Shown: in pieces, positions 40,256 through 49,171 of the stretch
How the letters are laid out: every line of letters begins with the position of its first letter
Numbering within the stretch: the first letter of the stretch is position 1
The notes under the pieces: generated by a model
What the model was told of the DNA's origin: nothing
Database searches by the model: none
The model's input: the letters and a program-made list of their open reading frames with translations, nothing else
Made by a program: the position numbers and the translations under genes
NCBI GenBank assembly: GCA_902800045.1
Contig: CADCCZ010000001.1
Location: 1,322,830 to 1,386,829 of the forward strand
DNA length: 64,000 nt
Direction of reading: 5' to 3'
DNA from: an uncultured Bacteroidia bacterium
GTDB lineage: Bacteria > Bacteroidota > Bacteroidia > Bacteroidales > ML635J-15

Positions 40256-41848
40256 ATGCAAAAGAAAGCATTACTATTCATACTTGCGGCATTTCTGACT
40301 TTCGACATTGCAATGGCGCAGGACGACTTTACCATTGGTCATCTGCAGAACCTGCGCGATGCCGACATATATTTCAAAGGCGTTAACACCGCCATAAGGC
40401 CTACGACCGGCGTCGAAAACGAAGTTTACGACAGCCTAATTTTTCCAAAGAACGACAAGGTTGAGAAAAACTGGTTCGTACGCAAGCTGTTCCACGAACA
40501 CCTATTTATTATAGGCAACGAAAAGTACAAGGTCTATATCGACCCGATTTTCGATTTCCGCTACAACCGCCTACAAGACCTCTCCGACCCTAGCAATCCT
40601 GTCGGCATCAACGGCTACACCAACACGCGCGGTGCAATCGTCCACGCGAAACTCAGCGAATATGTATATTTGAATACCAGTTTCTTCGAAAACCAAGCCG
40701 TTTTGCCAGCGTATATGGAAGATATTTATGCAGTTAAGGGCAACATCCCCGGCTACGCACGTGTGAAAAAGCTCAACGGCTTCTCCGAATTCGACTATGC
40801 CAACGCCTACGGAAACATCTCGTTCCGCCCCATCAAATGCCTCAACTTCACGCTCGGCTACGACCGCCTTTTCATCGGCGACGGTCTTCACTCGATGATA
40901 CTTTCCGACTACGCAGCACCAATGCCCTATGTGAAGACAAGCGTAAAGTTCGGGAAATGGGAATATGTGAACCTAGTGACGCGCATGATGCAATATGCAG
41001 GTTACGACACAAATGTTGAAACAGCCCAGAAAGTCAGCAGAATAGCGACATATAACATGTTTATCTACAATCCGCAAAACGGCTGGCAGTTCACATTCTT
41101 CGAACAAAGCGTAATCGACCATCGCAAAACCAACTTCTGGGGCGGACTTGCTCGTGGAATTCCTGTAGCGAGAATATTTTATCCTATCTTCGTTGACAAT
41201 GCCAATGCAAAATTAGGAGCCAACATAATGTACGAGAATCCTAAAGCAGGTATTTTCTACATGCAATTTGCCGGTTTCAACAATAGGTATCTTGGATATC
41301 ATGACAACGGCACCGACACTACATATTTTTCATGCGGGCAAGTCGGGATAGAAGCACAAATTGGCTATAAAAACCACAATCTGTTCGGTGCTAAAGGGCT
41401 TTTCCTGCAAGCAGAATGCAACTTTACGACACAGCCAATCAATGCAATGCTGTACCATGATGCCGATGATATTGACATGGAAAAACTTTACGACTACAAT
41501 AACATTTACTACATAAACACAAACTACGGACAGCCATTGACCATTCCGATTGGAAAACAGATACTTGGCTGCAATTTTACCGCAGCGCTTTCGTACCAGA
41601 TAAAGCAATTCAAGCTGATGGCAAAATATATTGTTATGCCACGACCTATTAGTCCCAACAGCGGATTTTACCTACCACACATATACACAATCCCTCGCGA
41701 CCAGTTCGACTTCCAGTTCGTCTACGAGATGAACCCCGTGAACCGAATGCAGTGGTTTGCAGGAATTTCGATGTACAACCTAGCGGACCAACCTTTCGAC
41801 TACTACTTCAGCATTGGATTTAGAACGGCATTAAGAAACAATTATTAA
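40256..41848 (+). CDS. Outer-membrane protein, RemB/Wzi-like (530 aa)
   Basis: Signal peptide MQKKALLFILAAFLTFDIAMAQ, then a beta-rich body with repeated aromatic strands and a conserved GYDRLFIGDGLHSMILSDYAAPMPYVK block. That block matches the region around the FxGxGxRSLLxSD stretch of RemB gliding-motility proteins and Wzi-type capsule assembly proteins. It ends in an aromatic FYYFSIGFRTALRNNY-like terminal strand, typical of outer-membrane barrels. The next gene is a paralogue 12 bases downstream, so the two form an operon. A role in surface polysaccharide attachment or gliding is inferred from family only. Confidence 0.72.
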   Translation: MQKKALLFILAAFLTFDIAMAQDDFTIGHLQNLRDADIYFKGVNTAIRPTTGVENEVYDSLIFPKNDKVEKNWFVRKLFHEHLFIIGNEKYKVYIDPIFDFRYNRLQDLSDPSNPVGINGYTNTRGAIVHAKLSEYVYLNTSFFENQAVLPAYMEDIYAVKGNIPGYARVKKLNGFSEFDYANAYGNISFRPIKCLNFTLGYDRLFIGDGLHSMILSDYAAPMPYVKTSVKFGKWEYVNLVTRMMQYAGYDTNVETAQKVSRIATYNMFIYNPQNGWQFTFFEQSVIDHRKTNFWGGLARGIPVARIFYPIFVDNANAKLGANIMYENPKAGIFYMQFAGFNNRYLGYHDNGTDTTYFSCGQVGIEAQIGYKNHNLFGAKGLFLQAECNFTTQPINAMLYHDADDIDMEKLYDYNNIYYINTNYGQPLTIPIGKQILGCNFTAALSYQIKQFKLMAKYIVMPRPISPNSGFYLPHIYTIPRDQFDFQFVYEMNPVNRMQWFAGISMYNLADQPFDYYFSIGFRTALRNNY

Positions 41849-41860
41849 AATCGACGCAAA

Positions 41861-43477
41861 ATGAAACGAATAGCATTAATATCAGTCATAATTCTCGCGT
41901 CGGTAACAGCCTTCGCACAGAACCTGCAGGTACGCGACTTCCGCATTGCCCGCGACATAGAAAAGTCGGCAAACGGCAAATTCTCGACCTCACACTCATC
42001 GATGAAGCCGTACAGAACCACACCGCAGACCGAAATGTCGGATTCCATTGTCCCGATGAGCGACTTTGTAGCATACAAACTGCAAAATGACAACATTTAC
42101 CTCAACATACAGCCAGTATATGAACTGGGTGGTTCGTACAACTTTGCCAGAAAGAAAGATTTCCGCATTGCAGAAACTGCAGGTGCAATCATCGACTTTT
42201 CGCTTAATGGCAAGTTGAATATCAACTATATGCTTACCGAAACCTACGGATATAAGAAAAAAATATCATTTGGCAACCCATTTGATGAACTATTCCCATA
42301 CAATTTCGACAAAATCTGGGGTTTCTACAATGATAAAAACTTAGCAAGCGGTTTCTTTTTGGAGCAGACCTTTAACATAAATTACACTCCAATAGAATTT
42401 TTCAGCATTGAAATTGGAAACGGCAAGCACTTCTACGGCGACGGGCAACGCTCGTTACTTCAGTCGGACATTTGCAACAATTATCCATACTTGAAAGTGG
42501 AAAGCGAGTTTCTCAATTTCAAATATTCGTGCGTATGGTCAGCGCTCGATGAAGGATTGTATCTCCGCTATCTGCCGACGGCAGACTGGGGTTACACAAA
42601 TATGAAATCATTCAGTGAAAGACTTAAGTTCAACGCCACACATTACCTCGACTGCCGCATAGGCAAGCATGTCAATGTAGGTTTGTTCGAATCAGTAATG
42701 TCAAGCAAGTTCCTTTCTTTCGAGTACTTCAACCCTGTAATATTCTTCCGCCCAGTTGAATTTTCGATGGGCAGCAACGAAAACGCACTTATGGGTGCAA
42801 ATCTTAAAGTTTCGTTCAGCCAGAAGAACTGCGTATATGCACAGTTTGTCCTCGACGATGTGATTGTTGGACAACTGATGAACGACATCAAGCATAGGAT
42901 TAGCAGTTCTTATACAGGGCAATACGGCTGGTTCGCCAATAAATGGGGCATACAAGGAGGAATCAAGTTCTTCGACTTGTTCAAGGTCAAGGGTTTGGAT
43001 TGCTTTGTCGAGGGAAACATTGTGCGTCCGTATGTTTACTCGCATAGCCAACAGGGACTTACCTACACGCACGAGCTAAAGCCTCTTGCTCATCCGCTCG
43101 GCGCAAATTTCGTAGAAGCATTGGGCGGCATCAGCTATTTAAACGATGTAATAGAATGTGCCCTTGAGTTGTCTTATGCTGTTGTTGGCTGTGACTCATC
43201 GTTCAATTCACACTTCGGACAAAATGTCTTCTATCCCACAATGGACGCCTACATGCCAAGCCAAATCAATATTCCGGTTTCGAGCTACTACAATGTTCTG
43301 TTGCAAGGAATTCGCACAAATGTCGCGACTGTGAAATTCAACTTCGCATATTATCCGCTCAAGAACAAGGCTTTATCGGTTTTTGCAGAGATTGCTATAC
43401 GCTACAACAGCAACGAATTGCGGAAAGACAAATATCTGGGAGTGTGTGTCGGAGTAAGATCAAGGTTGATAAAATAG
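41861..43477 (+). CDS. Outer-membrane protein, RemB/Wzi-like (538 aa)
   Basis: Paralogue of the preceding gene. Signal peptide MKRIALISVIILASVTAFAQ; a block IEIGNGKHFYGDGQRSLLQSD that matches the same position in the upstream protein and the RemB signature; many aromatic beta strands; final strand ending in RSRLIK. In gliding Bacteroidota RemB-like proteins are surface proteins connected to motility, and Wzi-like ones assemble capsule. Which applies here cannot be told. It converges with the glycosyltransferase at 43488, 10 bases from its end. Confidence 0.72.
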   Translation: MKRIALISVIILASVTAFAQNLQVRDFRIARDIEKSANGKFSTSHSSMKPYRTTPQTEMSDSIVPMSDFVAYKLQNDNIYLNIQPVYELGGSYNFARKKDFRIAETAGAIIDFSLNGKLNINYMLTETYGYKKKISFGNPFDELFPYNFDKIWGFYNDKNLASGFFLEQTFNINYTPIEFFSIEIGNGKHFYGDGQRSLLQSDICNNYPYLKVESEFLNFKYSCVWSALDEGLYLRYLPTADWGYTNMKSFSERLKFNATHYLDCRIGKHVNVGLFESVMSSKFLSFEYFNPVIFFRPVEFSMGSNENALMGANLKVSFSQKNCVYAQFVLDDVIVGQLMNDIKHRISSSYTGQYGWFANKWGIQGGIKFFDLFKVKGLDCFVEGNIVRPYVYSHSQQGLTYTHELKPLAHPLGANFVEALGGISYLNDVIECALELSYAVVGCDSSFNSHFGQNVFYPTMDAYMPSQINIPVSSYYNVLLQGIRTNVATVKFNFAYYPLKNKALSVFAEIAIRYNSNELRKDKYLGVCVGVRSRLIK

Positions 43478-43487
43478 GAGAACAAGC

Positions 43488-44663
43488 CTATTTCTTCCTA
43501 GTTCCTGAAATTATTTCGCTCAACTTTTCCGTTGTCGTTTCCCAGTTGTAATTCAGGCGGACAAACTCATATCCAGCTTCCGACAACTGTCTGTACTTTT
43601 CGGCATCGGTCATGAGCATTTTCACGGCATCGGCATAATCCTGCGGCGAATTGCATATCAGCAGATCCTTACCTGCTTCTGCTTTTTCGAGAGGACGGCC
43701 AGCAAGCTGCGAAGTTATGCATGGCAAACGTGTCGCCATGGCCTCGAGGAGTTTGTTCTGCAAACCTGTGCCAAGCCTCATCGGAGCAATGAAAATCTGC
43801 GACTTTGCATAATATTCGGCCATAGAATCAACCCAGCCTGTAACAATTACATTGTCGGCAGCCAAAGCCCTAACCCTAGCCGATGGAGTAGCGCCGCAAA
43901 GCACCAATTTCGCATTTGGGAAATCTTTAAGCACCAACGGGAAAATCTGTTTTACAAGATATTCGGCAGCATCGATATTGGGAGCATAATTCATATTGCC
44001 TGCAAAAATAAGGTCGAACTCCTTTTTTGTATCCACATTGGCGAACTGTTCCAAATCGACACCATTGGGTATTACATGTATGCTTTTGTTGTCGTCGTGC
44101 GGAATCAAATCCCTATCTACAGCCGTAATAATCGTACAGTTGTCGAAAATAGACATTGCCTTCTTCTCGTACCTGCACAAGCGACGGTATTCCATTGCAA
44201 ACAACGGTCGGCTATAAAACGGAGCCACATCCCTCCTACGCGCCATGCCTTTCGACAGCACATCCTGATAGTCAAGCGTTTTTGATATGTTCAAGTCTTT
44301 TACATACTCTACAACTCTAACTAGCTGGCAGTAAATGTGGTCGGGCTTTATCCTTTCGACTATAGCATCGAACTTGCGTTTTGCCTTCGAGGTATAAAAA
44401 TAGCCGCATTGCATAGGAATACCCTTAAAAAATGCCAGGAACAAATTCCATAACACCGAGGCCTTCCCAATTTTGATTATATGAACCTCCTTGCAGAACT
44501 GCGACAATTTCTCGACAGCCTCAGGATGCACGTCGCCATCGCTGAGCGCTACAAGATATATTTCATGGCTTTGCGAAAGCACACGCAACTGGTGGTAAGC
44601 CCTAAGCTTATCACCCTTTTCCAGCGGAAAAGGCACTCTCGACAACAACGCCAATATCTTCAT
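43488..44663 (-). CDS. Glycosyltransferase, GT4-like
   Basis: A 391-residue two-domain (GT-B fold) enzyme. The N-terminal half has the LSRVPFPLEKGDKLRAYHQLR and YLVALSDGD pattern seen in exopolysaccharide-type transferases (Stp1/EpsH-associated). The C-terminal half carries the GT4 donor-binding region FDLIFAGNMNYAPN, VIVTGWVDSM and APMRLGTGLQNKLLEAMATRLP, with the E of the EX7E-type element. Probably adds a sugar to a surface glycan. A TACTTTTGC box precedes it. Confidence 0.85.
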   Translation of the reverse strand: MKILALLSRVPFPLEKGDKLRAYHQLRVLSQSHEIYLVALSDGDVHPEAVEKLSQFCKEVHIIKIGKASVLWNLFLAFFKGIPMQCGYFYTSKAKRKFDAIVERIKPDHIYCQLVRVVEYVKDLNISKTLDYQDVLSKGMARRRDVAPFYSRPLFAMEYRRLCRYEKKAMSIFDNCTIITAVDRDLIPHDDNKSIHVIPNGVDLEQFANVDTKKEFDLIFAGNMNYAPNIDAAEYLVKQIFPLVLKDFPNAKLVLCGATPSARVRALAADNVIVTGWVDSMAEYYAKSQIFIAPMRLGTGLQNKLLEAMATRLPCITSQLAGRPLEKAEAGKDLLICNSPQDYADAVKMLMTDAEKYRQLSEAGYEFVRLNYNWETTTEKLSEIISGTRKK

Positions 44664-44678
44664 ATCTTTATTTGGGAT

Positions 44679-44687
44679 GCAAAAGTA
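44679..44687 (-). promoter_or_regulatory. Promoter for the downstream glycosyltransferase
   Basis: TACTTTTGC on the minus strand, 16 bases before the start at 44663, in the 54-base gap between the two glycosyltransferase genes. Confidence 0.5.
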
Positions 44688-44717
44688 AGAAATATTTACG
44701 ATTTTAAATTGAGGATT

Positions 44718-45920
44718 TTAGATTGAATAGAAGTCTCGCAAGCCTTGGGCTATCATATCATTATCGTAATTTTCTCGAATAAAGCGCCTTGCATTTGCAG
44801 AAATATCATCGAACAAAGCACGATTACCGGCTATCTTTTCCATGCATTCGATAAACTTTGATGCATCATCGGCAACGAGTATATTCCTACCATCCTCGGT
44901 TGCAATGCCTTCAGTTCCTACCGAGGTTGTTATAACTGCTTTACCAGCTGCCATAGCCTCCACAACCTTCACCCGCATTCCGCTTCCCGACAAGAGTGGC
45001 ACAACGAAAATCGCCCCTGAAGCATAATAATTCACCACATTTTCCAATTCGCCAAGATAGTCTATATCATTGAAATTCAAGAAATCTACAAATTCTTTAT
45101 TTGCATTTCGCCCCGCAACGCGAAATTTCGCCCCACTATGATTCTTACGATATTCACACCACACATTCCGCACAAACCATTCAAGTCCTTCGATGTTTGG
45201 CTGCCAGTCGAGAGCTCCTAAAAACGAAAAAACTGGGAAGTCGACTTTTGAGTTGTCGATTGAAAACAACGGGGACATAGGTTCAAGCCCTAGTGGGACC
45301 ACATGCACCGGCTTTGCATTACCATTCTGCGCAAAGAAATCGGCATCGCGGTCGGTAATAGGCACAAGGTAGTCGTAAGAATTTATGTACGACAGTTCGA
45401 ACCTGCGCATACGCCTAGCAATTATGCCCTTGTACAGCCGTTTTGGAAGCGACTTTTCGTTTTCGACCATACGTTGCCATATTTCGTGCTCGACATTGTG
45501 GGCCCGCAAAGCGATTTTTGCAGACGAATATTTCCTAATCGTCTCGATGTATGGACAAAGATACAAGCCTTCGAGCTGCACGACATCATAACAGTTTTCG
45601 GTCAAGAGTTCGCTTAGCTTTTTTTCAAAATCCTTGTTTACAAACCTCTCGGCATTGTATGGCAACGATGAGAAAAGAAGGTTTTTCAATGCCTTTGCAG
45701 GTTTGATTGTTGTATCAACCTCGACAGCATGGAAGTTTATTTCCGATGAAATCTCGGCAGGAATATCTTCCACTTTGCAATAATGCTTAGGGGTATTCAT
45801 AGCCAGCAAGTCCACTTCGCAACCGCACTTGTGAAGCGAACGCGCAAGCGAAAGCGTAGCGATTGTCCCCCCATCCTTGGCAGGATAAGGCATCTTGTTG
45901 GCAACAATCAGAATCCTCAT
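44718..45920 (-). CDS. Glycosyltransferase, GT4-like
   Basis: A 400-residue GT-B enzyme related to its neighbour. The N-terminal domain begins MRILIVANKMPYPAKDGGTIATLSLARSL. The donor-binding half has VDFPVFSFLGALDWQPN, DYLGELENVVNYYASGAIFVVPLLSGSGMRVKVVEAMAAGKAVI and a final LRDFYSI. The conserved LSGSGMRVKVVEAMA is the EX7E-like element of GT4. It starts 12 bases after the stop of the secreted protein gene at 45933-46982, so it may share that transcript. Substrate unknown. Confidence 0.87.
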   Translation of the reverse strand: MRILIVANKMPYPAKDGGTIATLSLARSLHKCGCEVDLLAMNTPKHYCKVEDIPAEISSEINFHAVEVDTTIKPAKALKNLLFSSLPYNAERFVNKDFEKKLSELLTENCYDVVQLEGLYLCPYIETIRKYSSAKIALRAHNVEHEIWQRMVENEKSLPKRLYKGIIARRMRRFELSYINSYDYLVPITDRDADFFAQNGNAKPVHVVPLGLEPMSPLFSIDNSKVDFPVFSFLGALDWQPNIEGLEWFVRNVWCEYRKNHSGAKFRVAGRNANKEFVDFLNFNDIDYLGELENVVNYYASGAIFVVPLLSGSGMRVKVVEAMAAGKAVITTSVGTEGIATEDGRNILVADDASKFIECMEKIAGNRALFDDISANARRFIRENYDNDMIAQGLRDFYSI

Positions 45921-45932
45921 CGTGGGAAAAGA

Positions 45933-46982
45933 CTACTTAATGTTTTCCTCCAGAATCTTCAACAGCTTGTTTTCCAAGTCCCTGTATGCTGCGTATGCAG
46001 CCTCGTCGTAACTTTTCAGGAAACTGCCCTTTATCGACAATTTTTTGTCGTATACGGGCTTTTCTTCAGACTTTTTCTGCAAGGTTATATTTGCGTCAAC
46101 ATACGAATAATAGGTTGTCTGCGTACCATTCGACATGGTGTTGTACTTTCTTGCCGTAGAGCGAATAACTAGCACATAGGAGGCTTTTGTCTTGTCGGTA
46201 GTGTAACCGAAACCGCGAGTTCCCAACCAATCCTTTATGCTCTCCTGCATATTCCAGTAAGGCTGGCTAAACACCTCGGCGCTATAATCGACAGCGACCA
46301 TTATCTTGGGGCCAATAGTCTTGAAGCATTCCTTCAGCTCAACTATGCACTGCATGTGCTTTTCGCGCAATGCGTCTATCGTCTCCTGCTTGCAGCCGAA
46401 AACCTTCAAAAGGATAAGTTCGCTGGTAGTCCTTTTTAGTTTTGGCAATACCGATTCGAGAGCAAACCTTGCACTATCGTTTTGACCTGCAGCAATATGA
46501 TTCTTTGCCGTTGCCAAAGCATCGGTTATAATCTTCTGCGATGACGAAATATCGTCGCAATACAATTTGCTTGCGGTTTCCTTTTCGATATATGCAATTG
46601 CACAACCATGGTGTGTATAGTTGTTGTAAAAACGTTTTCTCTCTATTATCTTGGAACCAACGTTTGAATCGTAGCCATTTTCTTCGAGATAGCTTACTAC
46701 AGCATCCTCATCGATCCGCAATGTCTGCAATGCAACGTAATTGTGAACAGCAACCTTAACGCTTTTCAAAAGATGATTGACGGCGTTCTTTTCCAAACCG
46801 GACAAAAAATCATCTTCTGGCTTAATTTCTTCGTTCTCGCCTGGCTGCAGATACGAAAAATGCTTATCGGTAGTATAAGCCTGCCACTCTTCGGGGCACT
46901 CCTTCTGTGCATTTACAGCTGTTGCTATTCCCAACAAAATAAGCACATTAACAACAAAAAATTTAATCTTATCCATAATCAT
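45933..46982 (-). CDS. Secreted protein of unknown function (349 aa)
   Basis: Signal peptide (MDKIKFFVVNVLILLGIATAVNA) followed by a helical region with HHGCAIAYIEKETASKLY and a C-terminal domain with ASYVLVIRSTARKYNTM...YSYVDANITLQKK and KSYDEAAYAAYRDLENKLL. The latter pattern resembles LPP20-like proteins, in which a conserved alternating strand-helix ends in a helix. The start ATG (46982) overlaps the cdd stop as ATGA, so the two are coupled. No catalytic motif seen. Confidence 0.62.
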   Translation of the reverse strand: MIMDKIKFFVVNVLILLGIATAVNAQKECPEEWQAYTTDKHFSYLQPGENEEIKPEDDFLSGLEKNAVNHLLKSVKVAVHNYVALQTLRIDEDAVVSYLEENGYDSNVGSKIIERKRFYNNYTHHGCAIAYIEKETASKLYCDDISSSQKIITDALATAKNHIAAGQNDSARFALESVLPKLKRTTSELILLKVFGCKQETIDALREKHMQCIVELKECFKTIGPKIMVAVDYSAEVFSQPYWNMQESIKDWLGTRGFGYTTDKTKASYVLVIRSTARKYNTMSNGTQTTYYSYVDANITLQKKSEEKPVYDKKLSIKGSFLKSYDEAAYAAYRDLENKLLKILEENIK

Positions 46983-47464
46983 TTCTTTAATTCGTTACTA
47001 GTAAAAATAAAAGGTAGCAAATCTGATGCCGAACCGAATTCAAGAACCTCGTCCTTGCCTACCAACAACACACGCATCGGACATTTCTGGCGACTTTCGG
47101 TCTCGGTAAGCACTTGACGGCAAGCACCGCATGGCGGAACAGGTTCGCAACGATAGTCATCGTTTTCGTCAAGTACGGTTATAAGCAATGTTTCGATGGA
47201 CGATTGTGGGTATCTGGCATTTGCATAATACACAGCCACCCGCTCGGCGCAAAGTCCCGACGGATACGCGGCATTCTCCTGATTGCTTCCGCTGAGGATT
47301 TCCCCGTTTGCCAATTTCACTGCCGCACCTACCCTAAAATGCGAATACGGTGCGTAGGCTTTTTGTGCTGCCTGCGTAGCCTCCTTCAAAAGCCTTTGCT
47401 CAACATCGGACAATTCCTGATGCGATTTCTCAATATAGGTAATCTTCAATTCGTTAACCTTCAT
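46979..47464 (-). CDS. cdd: Cytidine deaminase
   Basis: A 161-residue zinc enzyme converting cytidine and deoxycytidine to uridine compounds. It shows the two deaminase motifs: GLCAERVAVYYA (CxE, with the catalytic glutamate) and PVPPCGACRQVL (PCxxC). The upstream strand FRVGAAVKLANGEILSGSNQENAAYP is the substrate-binding FxVGAA...N.E region. The length is within that of tetrameric cytidine deaminases, with a slightly longer N-terminal helix. It is nine bases from the ispH stop. Confidence 0.94.
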   Translation of the reverse strand: MKVNELKITYIEKSHQELSDVEQRLLKEATQAAQKAYAPYSHFRVGAAVKLANGEILSGSNQENAAYPSGLCAERVAVYYANARYPQSSIETLLITVLDENDDYRCEPVPPCGACRQVLTETESRQKCPMRVLLVGKDEVLEFGSASDLLPFIFTSNELKK

Positions 47465-47472
47465 TGTCTTTT

Positions 47473-48366
47473 TTATTTTTTATCGTTGCACGCAACGATG
47501 TTACAGCATTTCTGTTTTACATCCTCCAGCAACCACGATGGCGTCGATGTCGCTCCGCTTATGCCTACCGATGATGCGCCTGTAAACCATTCTGGACGCA
47601 AATCGTTTGCATCGGTTACAAAATACGACCGGCTGTTTGTCGCACGGCACACTTCGTAAAGCATTCGTCCATTGGAACTTGCCTCGTCGCTGACAAAAAT
47701 TACAACATCGTAGTTTGCACAAAACTCCTTAAGCCGTGGCACTCTGTTCTTTACACTTCCGCAGACGGTTTCGTGTACTTCTACATCCAAATGCTTGTTT
47801 CTCAGCACATCGGCTACTTGCATATACAACTGGAAATCAGCGGTAGTCTGCGAGAAAAGCGCAATTTTTCCACTTATGTTCAGTTTTTCAGCCTCTTCCA
47901 CCGACGAAACCACAACGGCTTTGCCATCTGTCTGTCCAACAAGACCATTAACCTCGGCATGTCCTTTCTTGCCAAAGATGACAATAGCGCAATCGGGATT
48001 TTCTTGATATGTTTTGGCGATAAGCCCCTGAAGCCTAAGCACTACAGGACAAGTTTCGTCAACAATCGTTATTCCAAGTCGTTTTGCATCGGCGTAGGTT
48101 GACGGAGGTTCGCCGTGGGCGCGTATCAGCATTCGCGACGGTGGATTTGCCTGCATCTCGTCTCTGTCAATCGTATGAAGTCCAAGTTTCTCGAGACGAT
48201 TTTCCTCCTTTTGGTTGTGGACAATCTTGCCAAGACAATATGCAACACCGAATTCCGACAGTTCTTTTTCTGCCGAACCGATGGCTTTGGTGACACCAAA
48301 GCAAAAACCTGCATATTTGTCTATCTCTACCAATTTAATTGACAATGGACAATTGATAATTAACAA
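47473..48366 (-). CDS. ispH: 4-hydroxy-3-methylbut-2-enyl diphosphate reductase
   Basis: A 297-residue iron-sulfur enzyme making IPP and DMAPP in the final step of the non-mevalonate isoprenoid pathway. Cluster cysteines are in AGFCFGV, in DETCPVVLRLQ and in VCGSVKNR. The HGE motif (RAHGEPPS) and the SxSx-type GATSTPSWL end are present. The ATG at 48366 lies in a repeat-like sequence. Family alignment suggests the functional start may be the TTG at 48333 (LVEIDKYAGF), 11 codons later. Confidence 0.93.
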   Translation of the reverse strand: MLIINCPLSIKLVEIDKYAGFCFGVTKAIGSAEKELSEFGVAYCLGKIVHNQKEENRLEKLGLHTIDRDEMQANPPSRMLIRAHGEPPSTYADAKRLGITIVDETCPVVLRLQGLIAKTYQENPDCAIVIFGKKGHAEVNGLVGQTDGKAVVVSSVEEAEKLNISGKIALFSQTTADFQLYMQVADVLRNKHLDVEVHETVCGSVKNRVPRLKEFCANYDVVIFVSDEASSNGRMLYEVCRATNSRSYFVTDANDLRPEWFTGASSVGISGATSTPSWLLEDVKQKCCNIVACNDKK

Positions 48367-48422
48367 TTAATACCTAGCACATTCTTCACTTCGATACTTC
48401 TACTACGCTCATTTCGACAGGC

Positions 48423-49118
48423 TCAATGGGCGGATTTTATTCTCTCCATAGCCCAATCGTATGCGACCTGCAACTGCTCTTCCCTAGTTATATGCGAATT
48501 GTCAAGCACCACGGCATCGTCAGCCTTGCGAAGCGGACTTTCTGCGCGGCTCTGGTCAATGCGGTCGCGTTCCTGAAGGTTCTGCTTGACCTCATTCATA
48601 TCGGCTGGCTCACCTTTCGAGAGCATCTCGTCGTAACGCCTTTGGGCACGCACATCGACCTCAGCCGTAACGAAAATCTTCAGTTCGGCATTCGGGAAAA
48701 CTGTAGTACCAATGTCGCGACCATCCATAACAACGCCCTTTGCCTCGCCCATCTTCTGCTGCTGGGCAACCATCACATGGCGAACCTCGGGGACAGCAGC
48801 CACCGGACTAACCCACTGCGACACATATATCTTGCGGATTTCGCGTTCGACATTGGTTCCGTTGAGGAATGTCTGCGGTTCGCCGTTAGCGTTAAGCTCG
48901 AAATGAATCTTGACATCGTCAAGACTTGCAATAAGCTTCTTTGTGTCGAGTTCCTCGTCAACAATCATATTGTTTCTGAGCGCATATAGCGTAACCGCGC
49001 GGTACATTGCTCCGCTATCGATATACACATATCCTAGCTTCGCCGCCAGTTGCTTGGCTAAGGTGCTTTTCCCGCAGGATGAGAAGCCGTCAACGGCTAT
49101 TGTTATTTTTTTATCCAT
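48423..49118 (-). CDS. cmk: Cytidylate kinase
   Basis: A 231-residue nucleoside monophosphate kinase: N-terminal P-loop GFSSCGKSTLAK, IDSGAMYRAVTLYAL near residue 37, the MDGRDIGTTVFPNAELKIFVTA block and RDRIDQSRAESPLRKADDAV. It phosphorylates CMP and dCMP. Adjacent to ispH and the aminopeptidase P gene in the same orientation; gaps of 53-56 bases suggest a loose operon. Confidence 0.95.
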   Translation of the reverse strand: MDKKITIAVDGFSSCGKSTLAKQLAAKLGYVYIDSGAMYRAVTLYALRNNMIVDEELDTKKLIASLDDVKIHFELNANGEPQTFLNGTNVEREIRKIYVSQWVSPVAAVPEVRHVMVAQQQKMGEAKGVVMDGRDIGTTVFPNAELKIFVTAEVDVRAQRRYDEMLSKGEPADMNEVKQNLQERDRIDQSRAESPLRKADDAVVLDNSHITREEQLQVAYDWAMERIKSAH

Positions 49119-49171
49119 ATATTTTCTTTATATGGGGGCAGGTCTAAGACCTTGCCCCAACATGAATGCGT

